A stretch of 64,000 bases of DNA from Brachypodius melanocephalos (Eukaryota > Chordata > Aves > Passeriformes > Pycnonotidae): positions 2,485,168 through 2,549,167 of the forward strand of contig VZSR01003282.1 in NCBI GenBank assembly GCA_013398615.1. Reading direction: 5' to 3'. Each line of letters starts with the position of its first letter. Positions within the stretch are counted from its first letter, which is position 1. This document shows positions 49,133 through 62,930 of the stretch, piece by piece. The translations under genes and the position numbers were made by a program. The notes beneath the pieces are model-generated. The model saw only the letters and a list, made by a program, of their open reading frames with translations, was not told where the DNA came from and ran no database searches.

Positions 49133-52100
49133 GGCATCTCTTGAGCCACATCTGGCAGCACTGGTGATTTAGGTTGTGCAATAATGCCCCAAGTGCTGGA
49201 TAAGCGCTGAGGTTCTCCTTTTACAAACTGGGAGTCACCTCCTTAGTGCTCCACAGGACAGTGAAGGGTATGAACAGAGCTCGGTTTGCCAGTTCTTGGT
49301 TTGGGACAAAAAAAGCTTCTTATTTATTTTATCCAGCAGGCATTTGCATTTCCAACCCTGCTGGAAATCAGGGAACAGGTTTGGCTGGAGTGCAGACACA
49401 AACAAACACCATGTACCATTTTCTCCTTGCCCTGTGACAGCTCTGGTGAAAGCTGCAGCTCCTGCCTTATGGAATGAGTTTAATCTCAAGCAGAAAAGAA
49501 CAACAACAAAAAAACCTTTTAAAATTGCCTAGTACTGTTAAAAAAGTATCCTGCTGCACTAAACATATTTTTAAAGATCCATTTATGCTGATTTCAGATA
49601 AAAAAGTGCCAGTAGAAGTAAAATAACCTCCTGCAGATAATACAGGTAGCCACAAACTTTGGCTGTCCTCTAATTCCCAAACACTTATCCCCACATACAC
49701 TTCCTGTTCCCTGCCTCTTTTCAGCTGGAAAAGTCATTATCTGAAGGGAGAGCTTTGCATCTGTCAGCTGGGAAAGTGATTACTTAAATTGATAGCAATA
49801 GCAGTTGTTTTAGTTTGAAATGGCCGTTTCAAACATTCGTTTTGATTTTTCTTTTTTTTTTTTTTCAGGCAGGGAGAGAGGGAAATTTTTATTATTATTT
49901 GGTCATTTTATTGTTGTTAATATCAAAGAATGAAACAAACACGAACATCCCAACTTCTTGCTGACACTTGTTGGGCAAACTTTGGAGATAAACTGGCCTG
50001 GACAAAAGAGATGGGAATGGCTTTTGGAGAGTCTTCTTTGGATTTGGACAACCACACTAATAAGAAAAAGTGATTTTTTTGCTTCACTTTCCTTTGTGCC
50101 TCCACTTTAAGTTGTCTCTTCTCCATCATTTTTTATCCTAACATATAGGTGGGAATCAAATGCCATCCTGAGGATCCTCTCCTTGTACTTCAAATATCTC
50201 AGAGTCAAAACTGGTAAGAATTGGGAGCACGCTAATTAAGTTGAGTTGATTGCAAATTGATATCTCCTTACAGGAATTGAAGCCACCTCCCTCCCCCCCT
50301 GCCCAAATCATCTTTTCAGTTCTGTGAATTGCCTTTAATTGCTACGAAGGACATCATAAATATCTGGTTCTTCCAAAAAGTTATTGCTCCAAGTCTCAAA
50401 GTTTTCTTTAAAAAATGTAGGCCAGCTCCAAAATGCTCAAAAAGTGTGACTTCACTGAATGCTCTTAACATCCATATTTAGTTCCCAAATAAGTAGCCTA
50501 ATTTTCCGTAACACTGTGCAATCAGTAAGTCTCATTGACCTCACTGAGTGTCTGCCTTCTCAGCAATTCCAAAAAAGAAAGCAATTTATTTAGAAGTCAA
50601 ATATGCTCAGAGAGTCTTCACTTGTTCGTGTTTTCTAAAGAATGTATTTTTTAAAAATGTATTGAACTCTCTCTGCTCATGTGTTCTTTGAGGGGCACAG
50701 ACAGGATGAATAATTTTTATGTGTTTATCTTCAGATACTTTTATATTATTTTATTCTAAAAAGGATATTAATCTTTTATTAGGTTTGAATAACATGGGAA
50801 GATTGAGATGTCTTGGGCTGTGTTGGAAATAAAGAACAGTTGTCTCCACTGTCCTGTTGTGGATTTGGCTTGGAAAATGCTTTATGTGGAAATTTCCACC
50901 CTCTTATTTCAAATGGTTTCAGAATTTAAATGATGGGGCAACCTGGTTTTGGATTCCAGTGTTGTCTGAATGTCTGATCCTTTGAGTTTTGTTATTTTGA
51001 CTCTTATCTCCCATATTTTTATAACCTGGATAACTTGTTGTCAGTTCATTATTGAATGAACCATTTATTATCCTGAGACCTGCTACACAAACGTGGTTAA
51101 CAATCCTGTTATTTATCCTGTGAAATATCACAAACTGTTATGAGTATTTTATTAAACATGAGGCATCTCAATAAATCTCATGATGGATCTAATTTGTAAC
51201 AAAAAATGAACCGTGCAAAGTTCAGAATATGTTCCTGTAATACTTTTTCCAGACAGGAGACCTGAATTTTAACTCCTCCTGGCAATCAGAGGGTGACAGA
51301 GTTATCTGGTATTTAAACTTGTGTGCTGGGGTCTTTTGTTTCACTAATACTTGTCAAACTTCACACTTAATGAGTCCTCCCTCCCTCCCATATTTCTTGT
51401 TAAAGGTCTGGTTAAGGTTTTTTTTTTTCCAGTAGAACCATGGTGAGGTTTTCATTAAAACAATAAAGAAAAGCTTTTCAAGAGTGAACAGCCCAGGCTC
51501 AGAGCCAGCACTGGTGGAGCTCATGAAAGATGATGGTGCAGACTGGGAGGTTGTCTGCTTGATGCTCATTTTACATTTCCAGTGTCTTCTCCTGCCCCCT
51601 TTCACACATCTCTCCAAGCTTCAACTGTTTCACTAGGAAAAACCTCCAGCACCTTTAACATCCTCTGAACCAACCAGGACTTCCTTTCCATTTTGGTTGG
51701 TTTTTTATTTTATGGTCTCTAGAAGGTTGTGTACAATTACCCACTGAATGCTCAGACATCTCTTTAGTTTTTCTCTGATTGTTTCTTTCTCACTGCAAGT
51801 ATTTTTATGACAACAGGAGCGGACAATTCTGATGTGCTGCTGTAAATTTCCCTAAGGAGTCTCCTCTTCCACAGCCTTACACCTTTCCTGTGTTTCCCTC
51901 TCATCCAAAGCATTACAGGATGACACCAAGCCAGGACACTTATGCTTGTGTCCTCTTTGCACAGATGAAAATCATTTCCTTGAGTGTGAGAGATGGAAGA
52001 TCTGGGGAACGTGAAATGTGGAAACACACAGCATCGTGAAATACCTGCTTATTTTACACCTGGACTTGGCTGCAGAAACCAGTCTGTCAATCTGCATGTC

Positions 52101-53182
52101 CCAGTCTGCATGTACTGCTTGTGAAACCTCCTTGTAAGTTTGTTATTACTGCTTAAACTCATAGCTTTGTGTCGTGGAAGAATCATTTTTGGGCAAGGAG
52201 CCGTGGGTGCTGCCAGGAGCTCTTTTATAAAAGATGATCTAGGGTGAAATAAAGTCAAACGAGACAACATCACATCAAGGTGGAAAGGAGAGTTGTCCTA
52301 CTGCTGTGGGAGGGTAGAGAGGACAGAGAAGGAGGAAGGAATACAGGGAGGGAGGACAGGAGAGGGGCAGGGCAGGACTAGGACTGCACATGAGGCTTGG
52401 AGGGCAGTGGTGTCCAGCCTGGTGCCTGGCCAGAGGGTGAGTGAGGGGTGACAATACAAAAAGGACAAAACCCCAAAGCCCTGCTGGTTGGAGCCAAAAC
52501 AAAACCACGAGACCCAAAAATCCCTGTATTTTGTGTTGCAGTTACTTCTATAACCCCTGGCCCCTCCTGGAGTCTGCCTGCTGGCAGGAGAGCATCAGCC
52601 CTGATCCAAGATTGCACAGCAGTCCATCACTGGAGAACTTTTCCATCTGATCGGAGAAGCTCTCCAGAGGGTACAGTGTCCTTGGGGTTCTCCTGCTGGC
52701 TGCTTGTCCCATGTGAGACATGAATGGCAAAGTCTTCCCAGAAGCCAGGGCTTTCTCCATCCTCTCCTTCTCTCATCTTCATCCTCGTGGTTGCCTCCTG
52801 CGCCTGGCTCATGTGCATCCCTCCCCTACCTGCCCCTGACAAGCAGGAGACACATTATCCCAGTATCCCACAAAATCACCCCAGCTCACCTGGTGTGACA
52901 GGTGTACCCCATCTCAACAGCTATTTAAACCCTCCAGTGCCAGGAAAGGGGAACCCAGCTTTTAAAGCCCATTTTCACCCAGGGGGTGTCACAGAATAAA
53001 GAAATATTTGCTTGTAGGTTGTCCCTAAAGCACCAGGAGGTGCTTCAATGTCTCCATATCAGGAAGAGATTATATTGCCTATGATAAACAAATTGAATGT
53101 TTCTACAAATTCAAAATCATATTGAAATGGAATCAGCTCCAGGAGGAAAAGAGATGTTGCAGGTGAGATAAAATTTCCTTGT

Positions 53183-53272
53183 AGTTTATTGGTTATTTGC
53201 TTCAATATTTGGCTATTGAATAGTTGGCTTTATTGGCTATTTCCTTCAACAGTTTATTGGTTATTTGTGTCC
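53183..53272. repeat. Imperfect short repeat, three copies
   Basis: Related 22-23 bp segments at 53183-53205, 53227-53249 and 53251-53272 share the pattern 'tttattggttattt' and are followed by 'gcttcaa', 'ccttcaa' or 'gtgtcca'. Spacing is irregular (44 and 24 bp), so this is a decayed local duplication and not a regular satellite. Confidence 0.75.
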
Positions 53273-55849
53273 ATGTGGTTTGGGTTGGAATTTTTTTTTT
53301 GAGATATCAGGTCATAGCAATGAACATTATTCCCTAGCTTTTTTTTTTTTGTGGTACCTGAATGTTGATTGAGTTCTGTGCTTCAATGAAAATCCTTCCT
53401 TTCCTGGACTCTTTACTCTTCTTCAAATGTTAGAGGGTAAATAGTTTTTTGTACACAACAAAGAAAACTCCTTAATTTTACCACTTTAAATATATAGATT
53501 TGCATCATCTAAACTTTTGGAAGCTAATAGACTGAACAGTGACAGCAGACTGGACTGGGGATTAATTAAAGAGGCATCACATACAGCTACTTTAAATTGA
53601 AGGACAGAAAGCAAACAGGCTTCCCCACCTCGGCAGTTTTGACAAGTGGTAAAGTGCAAAAATGGACAAAAAAGTGTTTCTTTTTCATATACATCTAGGT
53701 TTCAATACTTAAGAGTTTGTCTGTATGGTTTAAACCCACATTTAATGTCTGTCCTCTGCAATTTGAGAGCCTCTGCTGCAGTTCAGGACTGCAGCCATGC
53801 TCAGGGAGGGCAGGACCAGGAATTTGGATGGCCATGGCATGGAAGGGTTGGCAAATGCTGTGTAATGAAGTGATTACAGCATCTTGTACATCTTCTGATT
53901 AATAAGACAAAATTTAGTTGCCCAAATGAAAATCAGTCCTGACCAGACATGGAAACAGCATGAGATGGTTCTTTCTATCAGTTCAAATAGAAATTGCCCT
54001 GTGATCACCGAGAGCTTGCAGATGATAACTCCTGTTCCACGTGGCATCGCTGCTCTTGGCATCTCAACACAAAATGCAGCCCTGGACTCAGGCCAGATTA
54101 AACAGCTGAGTAGCTCTGCCTTTAGATCCAGAGGCACAGCAGAGCAGGAAAATAGTTCTCCAATGTCAAAATCTATTTTCTTACTTTTAGCAGTAGCTAA
54201 CGTTTTGTGATGTATGTACACAAGCCCATATAATGAAACAGTTTGTTTTATGAGGCTGCAAGGACATATGTGGGAAAGAAATACGATGCATTTTAAAGAT
54301 TTGTAGCAGTGGAGGTTGTTCATGCTTTATGTGGTGTTTGAAGTTAATATTTGTAATCGTTGCTGCTGTCGTGCTGTGCAAAATGAACATTGGTGTTACC
54401 TAAGTGACACATCACCACGGATCAGAGACATCAGCTGACTCCCAGAATTTCTGATTTTTATCATCTCCAGTGCTACCACAAGAAGGCTGTGGGAGCTGAG
54501 AGTTTGTTCTGGGTTTTGGGGAGGTGCTTTGAAACACTTCTTGCCTTGATGTTTTGCAGGGAGGTTCAAAAGATTAAGGGGTTTGGTAAAGCCACCACTG
54601 CAATGATTTGCAAACAAATTTCCCAAAACCTTCATTTTAGAGTGATTGTTACCCCACAGAAAGTACACATTTTAAAAAATTCATATTAGTTGAGAAGCAA
54701 GTTGAGGTTTTTTATTGAATCAGGCTCTAACTTCTGAACTTTTCCACACTTCCCTTAGTTTTTGGCTTTTCTTTGGAGCAGCAGATATTGCTCAGGTGCA
54801 AGAAGGTTGCCATCCAATGGACCAGGGCCACACAGACATATAAAACTTTGAAGGTTATTTCCTACCTCATTTTCTGGGGTGAACTGAAGCTGTACCCATG
54901 AGCTGCACCTGAACACTCGGAAGCTCTGAGTTTCCCATGACTGGGAACTCAAAACATCCCAGGAAAACCTGGCTACAGGAGCATCTGAGCTAAATTCTCA
55001 ATGACAAATCAAATGGAGAGAAACGTTGTCTGGTGTGCTAAAATAATGCAGGCATCCAGTAATGCCTAGTAAGTCATGCAATGCATTAAAACCTTTTTAA
55101 AAAAAATCTAGACAGCTATAAAATAATTGGGAGGTTCTCTTTCTTCCCGTGAAGATCATCAGTATACAGTAAGTCTCTTAAAGACCAGTGTTTAAATTAT
55201 TAAGGCTGCCAGTTTAATGCAAAAGTAACAGCTCAATTCAATAATTCATGACAACAATTTGAGGCAAAGCACACAAAATATTTTTAGCATGTGTCTCAGG
55301 AACAGTTAGACATGGGATCAAAATATGCAATGTTGCACACAGTGTGTTCTTATCTGTTAGGTCTGGTAGGGGGAATAAACATTTTTTCCTGATGAGAAAA
55401 TCAAAGTTTTGTGCCATTTCAGTGAAGTCAAGTTGACACCTGCAGAGAAGCAAGTCATGACATTTTAGCTGACTGGGTTTTTTCCTCCCCCTCCAGTTGT
55501 GGTTTGTTTCTTCATTTTATTTACCCTGACAGACAAAAGAAAAATGTTGAGATGAGGATTTGGCATATTTTCTAATAATTCTTTTATTTTTTTCCTTTTT
55601 GTTTTTCTCTTTTTTTTTTTTTCCTTTTCCTCCATTAAATAAGTAGCTCACACATTTTGTGCTGCGACAGTTCTACTGAGGAGAAAACACTTGAACATAT
55701 CAATATTAAAATAGTGTCCCTCCTTCCTCGTTGCCCCCCACCCTCAGATTGCTCAAACATTGCTGCATTTATCAAGATAATAAGCTTCAGATTTCATAAT
55801 AAGAGATCTGTTTTCATGTCATCCTGGCACAGACCTGCCTGACTGAGCC

Positions 55850-57400
55850 AGGAAGATCCTTAAAAAAATATGAATTTAGGATCAATAATATTTATAGCTC
55901 CATTTATAAAGCTGAAGTCAAAGGCATGGATAATGCAGGATTTATTAAGGGAAATTACACTGGGGATTTTGTTTACTGGCCTCTAATCCTACCTCGACTT
56001 TTTAGCATCTCATTTTGTCAGGAAAACATAAGTTGCAGGTGCTCATAAATGTAAACTGGCACATAAAGAAGCTCACAAATTGTATCTGTTGTGACCTAAT
56101 ATTGCAGTATAGGGTACTCTTCAATGATGTTTTTCCTGGCTGCCTCTTATTTTTGTTAACTCTGGGTACCATTAAAGACGATGATAAAGTTATTGTAATG
56201 GAATTGAAATACATTTTATTACACCAATATAAGCTCCATTTACTGTGCAATATGACAGTGCTTAATAATTTTATATTACAAGGGTAATTATGACATCAAA
56301 TTAGTAATTTTCACCAAGTGCTTGCATTAGACACTCATATGATACGATGCAGTGTATTTTAACTCCCTGGGGTGCCTGAAAACACACATTTTAGCAGGGA
56401 AAAAGCAGAAATGTGAAAGGAAGCACCTCATAACTCCTTTGAGCAATTTCCTTAGGGTATTTACCTTCCACTGGGGTACAGGTATTATCAAGATTGTTTT
56501 TAGGTTCCAATGCACTCTTGATAAAGCCAGAAAGTTTCTGAAGTCTAAAAATCGTGATAAATCTTCCTCTTTTGGTGATCATGTCAAAGGTCCCCAAAGC
56601 CACTGCCTCGTTATTCTGAGCAGCCTCTTAGTTTGATTAATTCCAGTGGACCAGTAGGGCTGTTCCTGATGGATTGGGGGGTGGGAAGGTTTAGAAACTC
56701 CAGTTCAGAGTGTGAAATTGGGAGCTAGTGGAGCTGCAGAACCCCCTTGGAACGAGGAATCAATTTGTGTCCCAGGGAAATGCAATTCCCTCCAAGGTAG
56801 AGTGCAGAGGACTTGGCAGTGCTGAGCCACCCTGGTTTTGAGGCAGGAACTCAGGATTTGTATCCAAGTGATGTAACTGTGGAATCTTTGGTGTTTTTCT
56901 TCCTCTCCTTGGGGTATTCGCGTGGAATTAATTTTCTATTCAGGTGCCGAAAACTTTTGCAATGCAAATTCATCTGAGGGTTTGGCTTTTATCTGCTGAA
57001 ATAAATGACAGAATGTGATGAAGGTCCACGAGCATCTTAATAAACCTTTAAGAGTCTGCCTTAAATACCAGTTTTCTATACTAGAAAGCTCATCAATATC
57101 TAGACAGCCATGCAAACAGCGAGGAGGCCAGTCCATTAATGAAATGTTAATGACTGAATTAGACCTGTAATAACAGAAGTAGAATGCACTGCTGTGAGTC
57201 CATTAACATCAGCAGACCCTGCTGGGAAACAAGTAAACACAACATACAAAGGGAAAACTTGTGCTAATAAACAGTTTTTGTGCAGTAAAGGTGCTCGGAA
57301 GATCAAGCTGTAAATCCCATTCATTGCTGTTCTGGTGGGGATTTTTTTGGGAAGGTTTATCCAGGTGACATACTGAATATACATCTCACAGGGACATTAA
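55850..57400. promoter_or_regulatory. Enhancer-like unique block
   Basis: Complex AT-rich sequence without repeats, rich in homeodomain cores ('catcaaattagtaatttt', 'gtccattaatgaaatgttaa') and other factor-like words, and with no spliceable coding frame. Resembles conserved developmental non-coding DNA; inference only. It carries one copy of a 27-bp near-duplicate (56346-56372) whose partner lies at 58572. Confidence 0.25.
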
Positions 57401-57532
57401 AAAAATGTGCTCAACAGCAAAGCCTTTGCCCCAAAAATTAACCAAAGACTGATGCCATATATCCTGACGTACATTCCTGTTGTGATATGTTGCAAGAATA
57501 AGCAGTTCAATGGTAACTTCAGCTTCATCCTT

Positions 57533-57740
57533 TTCTTTGGGAAGAATTTCTTCCCTGTGAAGGTGCTGAGACCCTGGCACAGGCTGTCCAGAGGATGCCC
57601 CATCCCTGGAACTTTTCCAGGCAATGTTGGACGGGGCTTGCAACAATCTGGGATGGTGGAAGGTGTCCCTGCCCATGGCAGGGGGTGGAATAAAATGGAC
57701 TTAAAAGTTCTTTCCAGCCCAAACCATTCTATGGTTTCAT
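57533..57740 (+). repeat. CR1 LINE 3'-end fragment
   Basis: Sense copy with a well-preserved 3' end: 'aagaatttcttccctgtgaa', 'gagaccctggcacaggctg', 'gatggtggaaggtgtccctg', 'gcagggggtggaataaaatg', 'cccaaaccattctatggttt'. It accounts for the open frames at 57386-57742 on both strands. Confidence 0.95.
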
Positions 57741-57797
57741 GACCATCAAGTCAAACTCACTCTCCCTTCCTTGCACTTGTAGATTTTAGGGTTCAAA

Positions 57798-57925
57798 TGG
57801 GGCTGGAAGTATTCCAGGCCATGCTGGACAGTGCTTGGAGCAACTTGGGATAGTGGGGGGGTGTCCCTGCCCATGGAATGAGGTGGAACTGGATGATCTC
57901 TAATGTCCCTTCCAACCCCACCATT
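57798..57925 (+). repeat. CR1 LINE 3'-end fragment, second copy
   Basis: Sense copy beginning 'ggaagtattccaggccatgc', then 'gacagtgcttggagcaactt', 'ggaactggatgatctctaat', 'gtcccttccaaccccacc'. It starts about 57 bp after the end of the previous copy, in the same orientation and with different truncation. Confidence 0.93.
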
Positions 57926-60900
57926 GCAGATCTCTTTCTGCAGGTGGGTGGCAGGGAGGAGCTGTTATCACCTGCTGGATGGCTGACCCAGGTGAAATGG
58001 AGTTTATGGGCCCTCACTAAAGCCCTCGTGGCCATCACAGAAACTGCCACTCTTGGCAGTAATTAGGAGCACTGTTAAAATTTTATCTTGTGCCTTAAAA
58101 GTTGATTGTGCTTTGCAGAAGGTGTTAAGCCCAGCAAAGGGGATGGGAAATACAGCACTGCCAGAGGCTTCGTGAGTGACCTTGTAACCCTCCAAGTGAG
58201 AGTTATTGCCTTGGGATATAGGAATTCATGGCTTGACTTTTTGAAATGAGAACTTCTTCTTTCCTCTTCCAAAATATATAACCTTTTTTTTTTTAAAAAA
58301 AAAATTTTCAACAAAAGTGATATAAAAGTAGTTGAGTTTTCTTCCGGTCTTGAAAACCTCAGCAATTTCCTTACATAGGGCTGAAGTAGGAAAAGCCAAC
58401 ATGTCTGGATCTTATCTAAACCTCTTCCTTTTTGGCAAGATTTAGAAATCCACGTGAAACTAAATATCTTATTCCTGCTCCTGGAAACCTGTGTATCTCC
58501 AAAGGGACTGTTTTTCTCCCACCTTGCCCTCACCTGTGTGCAGGGGTTTGATCTGTAGTTTACTCTGTAGTGATGCAGTGTATTTTAATTCTCTGGGGGT
58601 ATTTTCCCTGAATTTGCCAATGCCATTAAAAAGGATCCCCTATGGTGTTTCCAAGGAGGATTTGCTGCCCTAAGGACAGCTGGTTCTGGTGGTCACATCC
58701 TGGAGGAAGATGGGGAATATCAGTTCCCAGATGCCAAGGCTGGCACAGACTCCATGTGTCACCTTGGGTGACCAAACTGCACTCTGTGCTTTGGGTGTGT
58801 ACCCCTAAATAAGGGGTAATGTCACCTCACTACCCTACGGAGCTGCCTCCAGGGTAAAACCATCAAAGAAAACACTGGGGGCACAGAATCCCTAAAACTG
58901 AAATTACATTATCACCTTCCTGTTAGCACCATTCAAATTTAAGTTTGGGCAACTCTCTAAGTGTCTGAGTCCATGGTGGCCTTTTGGTTTTATGGCCCTG
59001 TCTTTGTTTCCTGGGATAACACTGAAGGACTGGACAGAGGAAACTAACTTAATTAGAAGGAATGCAGTGATCTGATTGTGAGCACTGAAGAAATAAATAC
59101 AATATCTGAGCACTGAAAGAAATGGTGGAATTAACTGTAAATGATATGAACCACTCACTATCTTTCCCTCTGCACAAAAGAACTGAGCTAAGCGGGACTT
59201 TCGAACCACCTTGCCAAAAAAATAAAAGAAACAGTTTTTTCTTTTCAGAAAAAGGAAATTTTGATATGACAATTTGAGCAAGTTGCACTGGGTATAGCTG
59301 ACTTGTCAGCAGAACAGTTTTTGCCACTTTTACTTGTGTCCTGAAACATTTGTCCTTTTTCTTGCAATACAAAGAAAAGTTATTACTAATACAGGATGGT
59401 GCCTGTGTGAACGGTCTGGGCAAAGTAAGGAACTTTCAAAACAAACTTAAATAATGTTTTTTTCTTTGTAATCCTCAACTGAGTCACACTAGTTTCAGAT
59501 ACGATGTGATACAGAAGGAAGAGAAATAGCAACACAGATATGAGGTAATGTAACAGGCTCAAAGGAATAATTAGGAAAAAAGTTTGTAGCTAATAAAGAT
59601 GAATTAAAGATCTGTCTATGTTTTCCTGTAGACACAATGATAAACCTGTTCTCTTGAGAAGGGCTTTGGCCAGTTTTTGGAAGTGAGGACAGAGGCTTAA
59701 AAATTAAGTGGAAAGAGGGGAGGGGACATAAAAAGCAGAAGCTTTTGAAGTTGGGAGAGGTGTTTGAAAAGCAAGGTCTGGCATGGAACAAATATCAAGA
59801 ATCTTGAATGCAGTGTGGGAAAGGCAGAAGGAGATCAGCAAAAGCAGGAAGATGTGGTGAGGTTTCCTTGCCCTTTCCAGGATGATCAGCCCAGGGGCTG
59901 CAGTTTCATCCAGGGTGTTGTAGACATTGGGGTGAAGAGCTGAGGGCAGCCATCAGAACCACAGCTGGAAACCTCTGGAACAAGAAGTTTTATCTTTGGG
60001 TACAGAAATGACTTTAGAGGAGAATGTAGGAATTCAGGGGCTCCTGGCTCCACTGCAACATCTCACTCCATCTCTAACCTCTTAATTTGCTAAACCCACC
60101 TGCAGCTGAGGGTTATTGAGTGAGTATAAAGAATTGATTACAGCCTGTTTAGAATAAAATTGCATTGGGGTCTCCTTCTTTCCATTGTCCAGGAATTCCT
60201 TGATGCTGCTGGGACCCTCTCTGGTAAACCTGCCCTGAAATCCCCACAGAGTGAAAACAGTTGTTTTTTGCCCACTTTGTACAAACTTCAGAGGGTGGAG
60301 TGATTTCATCAGATGCATTTCTTTGTCTGATTTTGTTGCCTGGTGTCACATCGTGAGGTTTTCTGAGGTATTAACTATCACTTTAAATTCTTCTCGCTTT
60401 GAGTCATCCCATCGCGTATATAATTTGAACAGGTTTTTGTATAATTATTTCTCTCCATAATTACCATTATACAATTGCTGTAGCTGCCAGTTTTGTTTTT
60501 CTCTCCTGCCAGAGAACAGCAGAAGTGTATTACTCGTTAGTGTAACTTATGATCTTGGATTCATGTTTAAAATGCATGGAATATTTTTCATCTTCTGTTT
60601 GAGGCAATACCTCATCTGGGATCATATCTCACAGTGTAAGTTTACACAGAGTAAATGGATGCCTTGCACTGCAAAGGGGGTAGAATCCACAATGAAAAAG
60701 AAAGGGATGTAAAAATTAAATAAAATCTAAATTTTTAAGGCATTGGAGGGCCAGTGAATGGTAATGGCTACAGGTATTGACCTGGCACATCTGGACAGTC
60801 ATGCAGAGAGGTTTGTGTACGGTCTCCTTTTCCCTCTTAAATAAATTGGATTTGGCCATCATTACAGCCCTTTGTTGTTGTCTTCTGATGAGGATTCTAG

Positions 60901-62930
60901 GAAATTGGTTTGCTGGCATGCTTGGTTTACTGGAAGGGAGAGCAAGCTGGAATTCACAGGCACAAGGGCTCCTAGTGGATATCTAATTCCAGAAGTTGTG
61001 CTCTCCAGCAGAAAGTTCCTTAGCTTTGAGTTTTCTGTATGTGCTTGGTTTACCCCCAGGGTAGAGGGGAATAGATACAGTAGGATGAAGGGAAGGGGTG
61101 GCAGACTTGTAAAGTTTGGGAGAAGATAATTTTTGGTGCCTAATCCAGCTGTAAAAAGCCAATGCTCAGTTGGGTACACAGAAGACAGGAGGGCAACCCC
61201 TGTAAGGAACAGTGAAATAACAAAATGATGGCTCATTGTTCTAAATGAATCCGTGATGCTTTTTAAAAATTGATTTATGGCTATCTCCTGACAAGGCTAA
61301 TTAGAGATAAAACAGTTTAATCTCATGAGTCATGCTGAAATTTTCTTTCAGCGACACTTAAAATTGGAACACAAAGCAAAGGAGAGAAAAAGGAAAAAAA
61401 AAAAACCCAGAGAATATTTGAAGTGTGTAGGTATGAACATTTTAAAGAGATTGGGATCAGGATGCAAGTTTGCATAATGACAAACAACTAATAATTTTGG
61501 GTAGCAGAGGGTGATTGGAGGAGAGCAGTCAGGTCCTGTGTGTCCGTTTTGTACATCAGGAATGTGGGAACTTGGGCACCAAACTCTTCTTTGCCTTTTA
61601 GTGTTTCAAGTCAGCAAACAGGCTGAGTGTGCAGATGCATTTGATTACTGATGGTCATTATAACATGAGCAGCACCGTGATTTATTAGGGTGGTTGTTGA
61701 CTGGGATTCCAAGAAAATGTAATTGTTTCAGAATTACCCCCACAATTAATTTCACATGTGTGAAGTCCATTAACTGCAACTCCAGGCCATGGGATCCGTG
61801 TAAATGTTCACAGCAGGAGCTGAGGTTTGGGATGGGAAGGATGGGCCTCTGGATTTCACAGAAATCTGAATGCAGATTGGGTTTTTTCTGACTCTTTCTG
61901 ACTTCCTCCAAAACCATAACTGATTATTCCATCCCTCTGAAATTCCAGTGTGCATCAGTGGACGGAAATGTTGATGAAATGGAAACATCAGTGATGCAAA
62001 GGTCCTTGGACTGTGCCAACAGTAGCTTTTGAACATGGTGGGACATGTTTTAACACATTATCATCATTGATCCTTAGTCATCTTTGTGTTTTAATGCTGT
62101 CTGTGCTGTTGCTTGACAGTGGAGCAGGGGTAAGATGTCAGAATATTGTAAGAAATCTGTATTAGCAGAACTGCTGCCTGTACTAAACCATGAAATACTC
62201 ACAAACACCGTGCTCCAAAACCCCAGCAGTTTGCACCCTCAGCAAACACAAAATATATGTTACGGCTCCTGATACAATGAATTTTGAGCAGAATTAATCC
62301 TTACTCAATCATTCAGCAATGAGAAATATTGAGTTGTTTTTCTTAAGGATTAGGAAAATTCTTTTGGAAGGAGACAAACATTTGTCCCTGCTGGAAGCTC
62401 CTTCAGCTGTAATGCATCATTGTGCCTGACCAGCCCTAGAAACCTTGGAAAGACAAAATATGTACAAGCTGGTTGTTAAGCATATGTGATATGTTTTGCC
62501 TAGTCACCTGGCAACGAAAAGGTTTTTCTAAACAAATTTCACGCATTGCCAAAATTCCAACTTTTTGAAACACGTAAGCTGCTTATTTTTTATTTATTTA
62601 TTTCCCCTTTGTCAAGAGCAGCCTAAGGTACGTCTCTCTCAGAGGAGCAAATGTTAGCGTTTCTACTGGGGAAGGAAACAGCTTTTGTAAATTTAATTCA
62701 CCCAGCATTACATACTTCGTGTAACAGCATTGGGACTGTATAAAAAGCTAGGAAAAAACTCGGTCTGTGGAGTGATTCATAGCCTGTCCTACAAGTGTTT
62801 TAAAATTAACAAACAAATCGACACCAAGAAACTTTTGGTTGACCTAAATTTGGCAAATGAGCATGAAATTAAGAGAAACAAGCCTGCCTCACTATAAAGT
62901 TTAAATAATAAATAAATAATAAAAGCTATG
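57926..62930. other. 5 kb unique non-coding sequence
   Basis: AT-rich, with no repeat family recognised. A long A/T tract lies at about 58286-58305. Chance frames include the 152-codon minus-strand frame at 58075-58533 and one at 60862-61236; neither has a domain or convincing splice pair. The block 60.40-60.70 kb is AT-rich and enhancer-like. Simple TTTA/AATA repeats occur near 62587-62602 and 62905-62931. Confidence 0.5.

Larger units (their letters stand above)
47826..55849. other. 8 kb unique non-coding sequence
   Basis: No CR1 recognised. Simple repeats occur at 48472-48500 (T-rich) and 49081-49132 (AAT/ATT). A candidate exon lies at 48923-48986. A purine-rich to GC-richer section lies at about 52.30-52.98 kb, where overlapping frames on both strands reflect few stop codons. 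An imperfect three-copy AT-rich repeat lies at 53183-53272. No protein domain was recognised anywhere. Confidence 0.5.

Noticed and set aside
53874..54323. 149-codon minus-strand open frame
   Set aside because: No recognisable family and overlapping frames on the other strand; treated as chance.
58075..58533. 152-codon minus-strand open frame, lysine-rich
   Set aside because: Lysine- and phenylalanine-rich parts come from A/T tracts; no domain, no paired splice sites.
61950..62010. Possible C/D-box snoRNA ('ttgatgaaa' with nearby inverted 'gcatca'/'tgatgc')
   Set aside because: No properly placed D box and terminal stem; the short inverted words are expected by chance.
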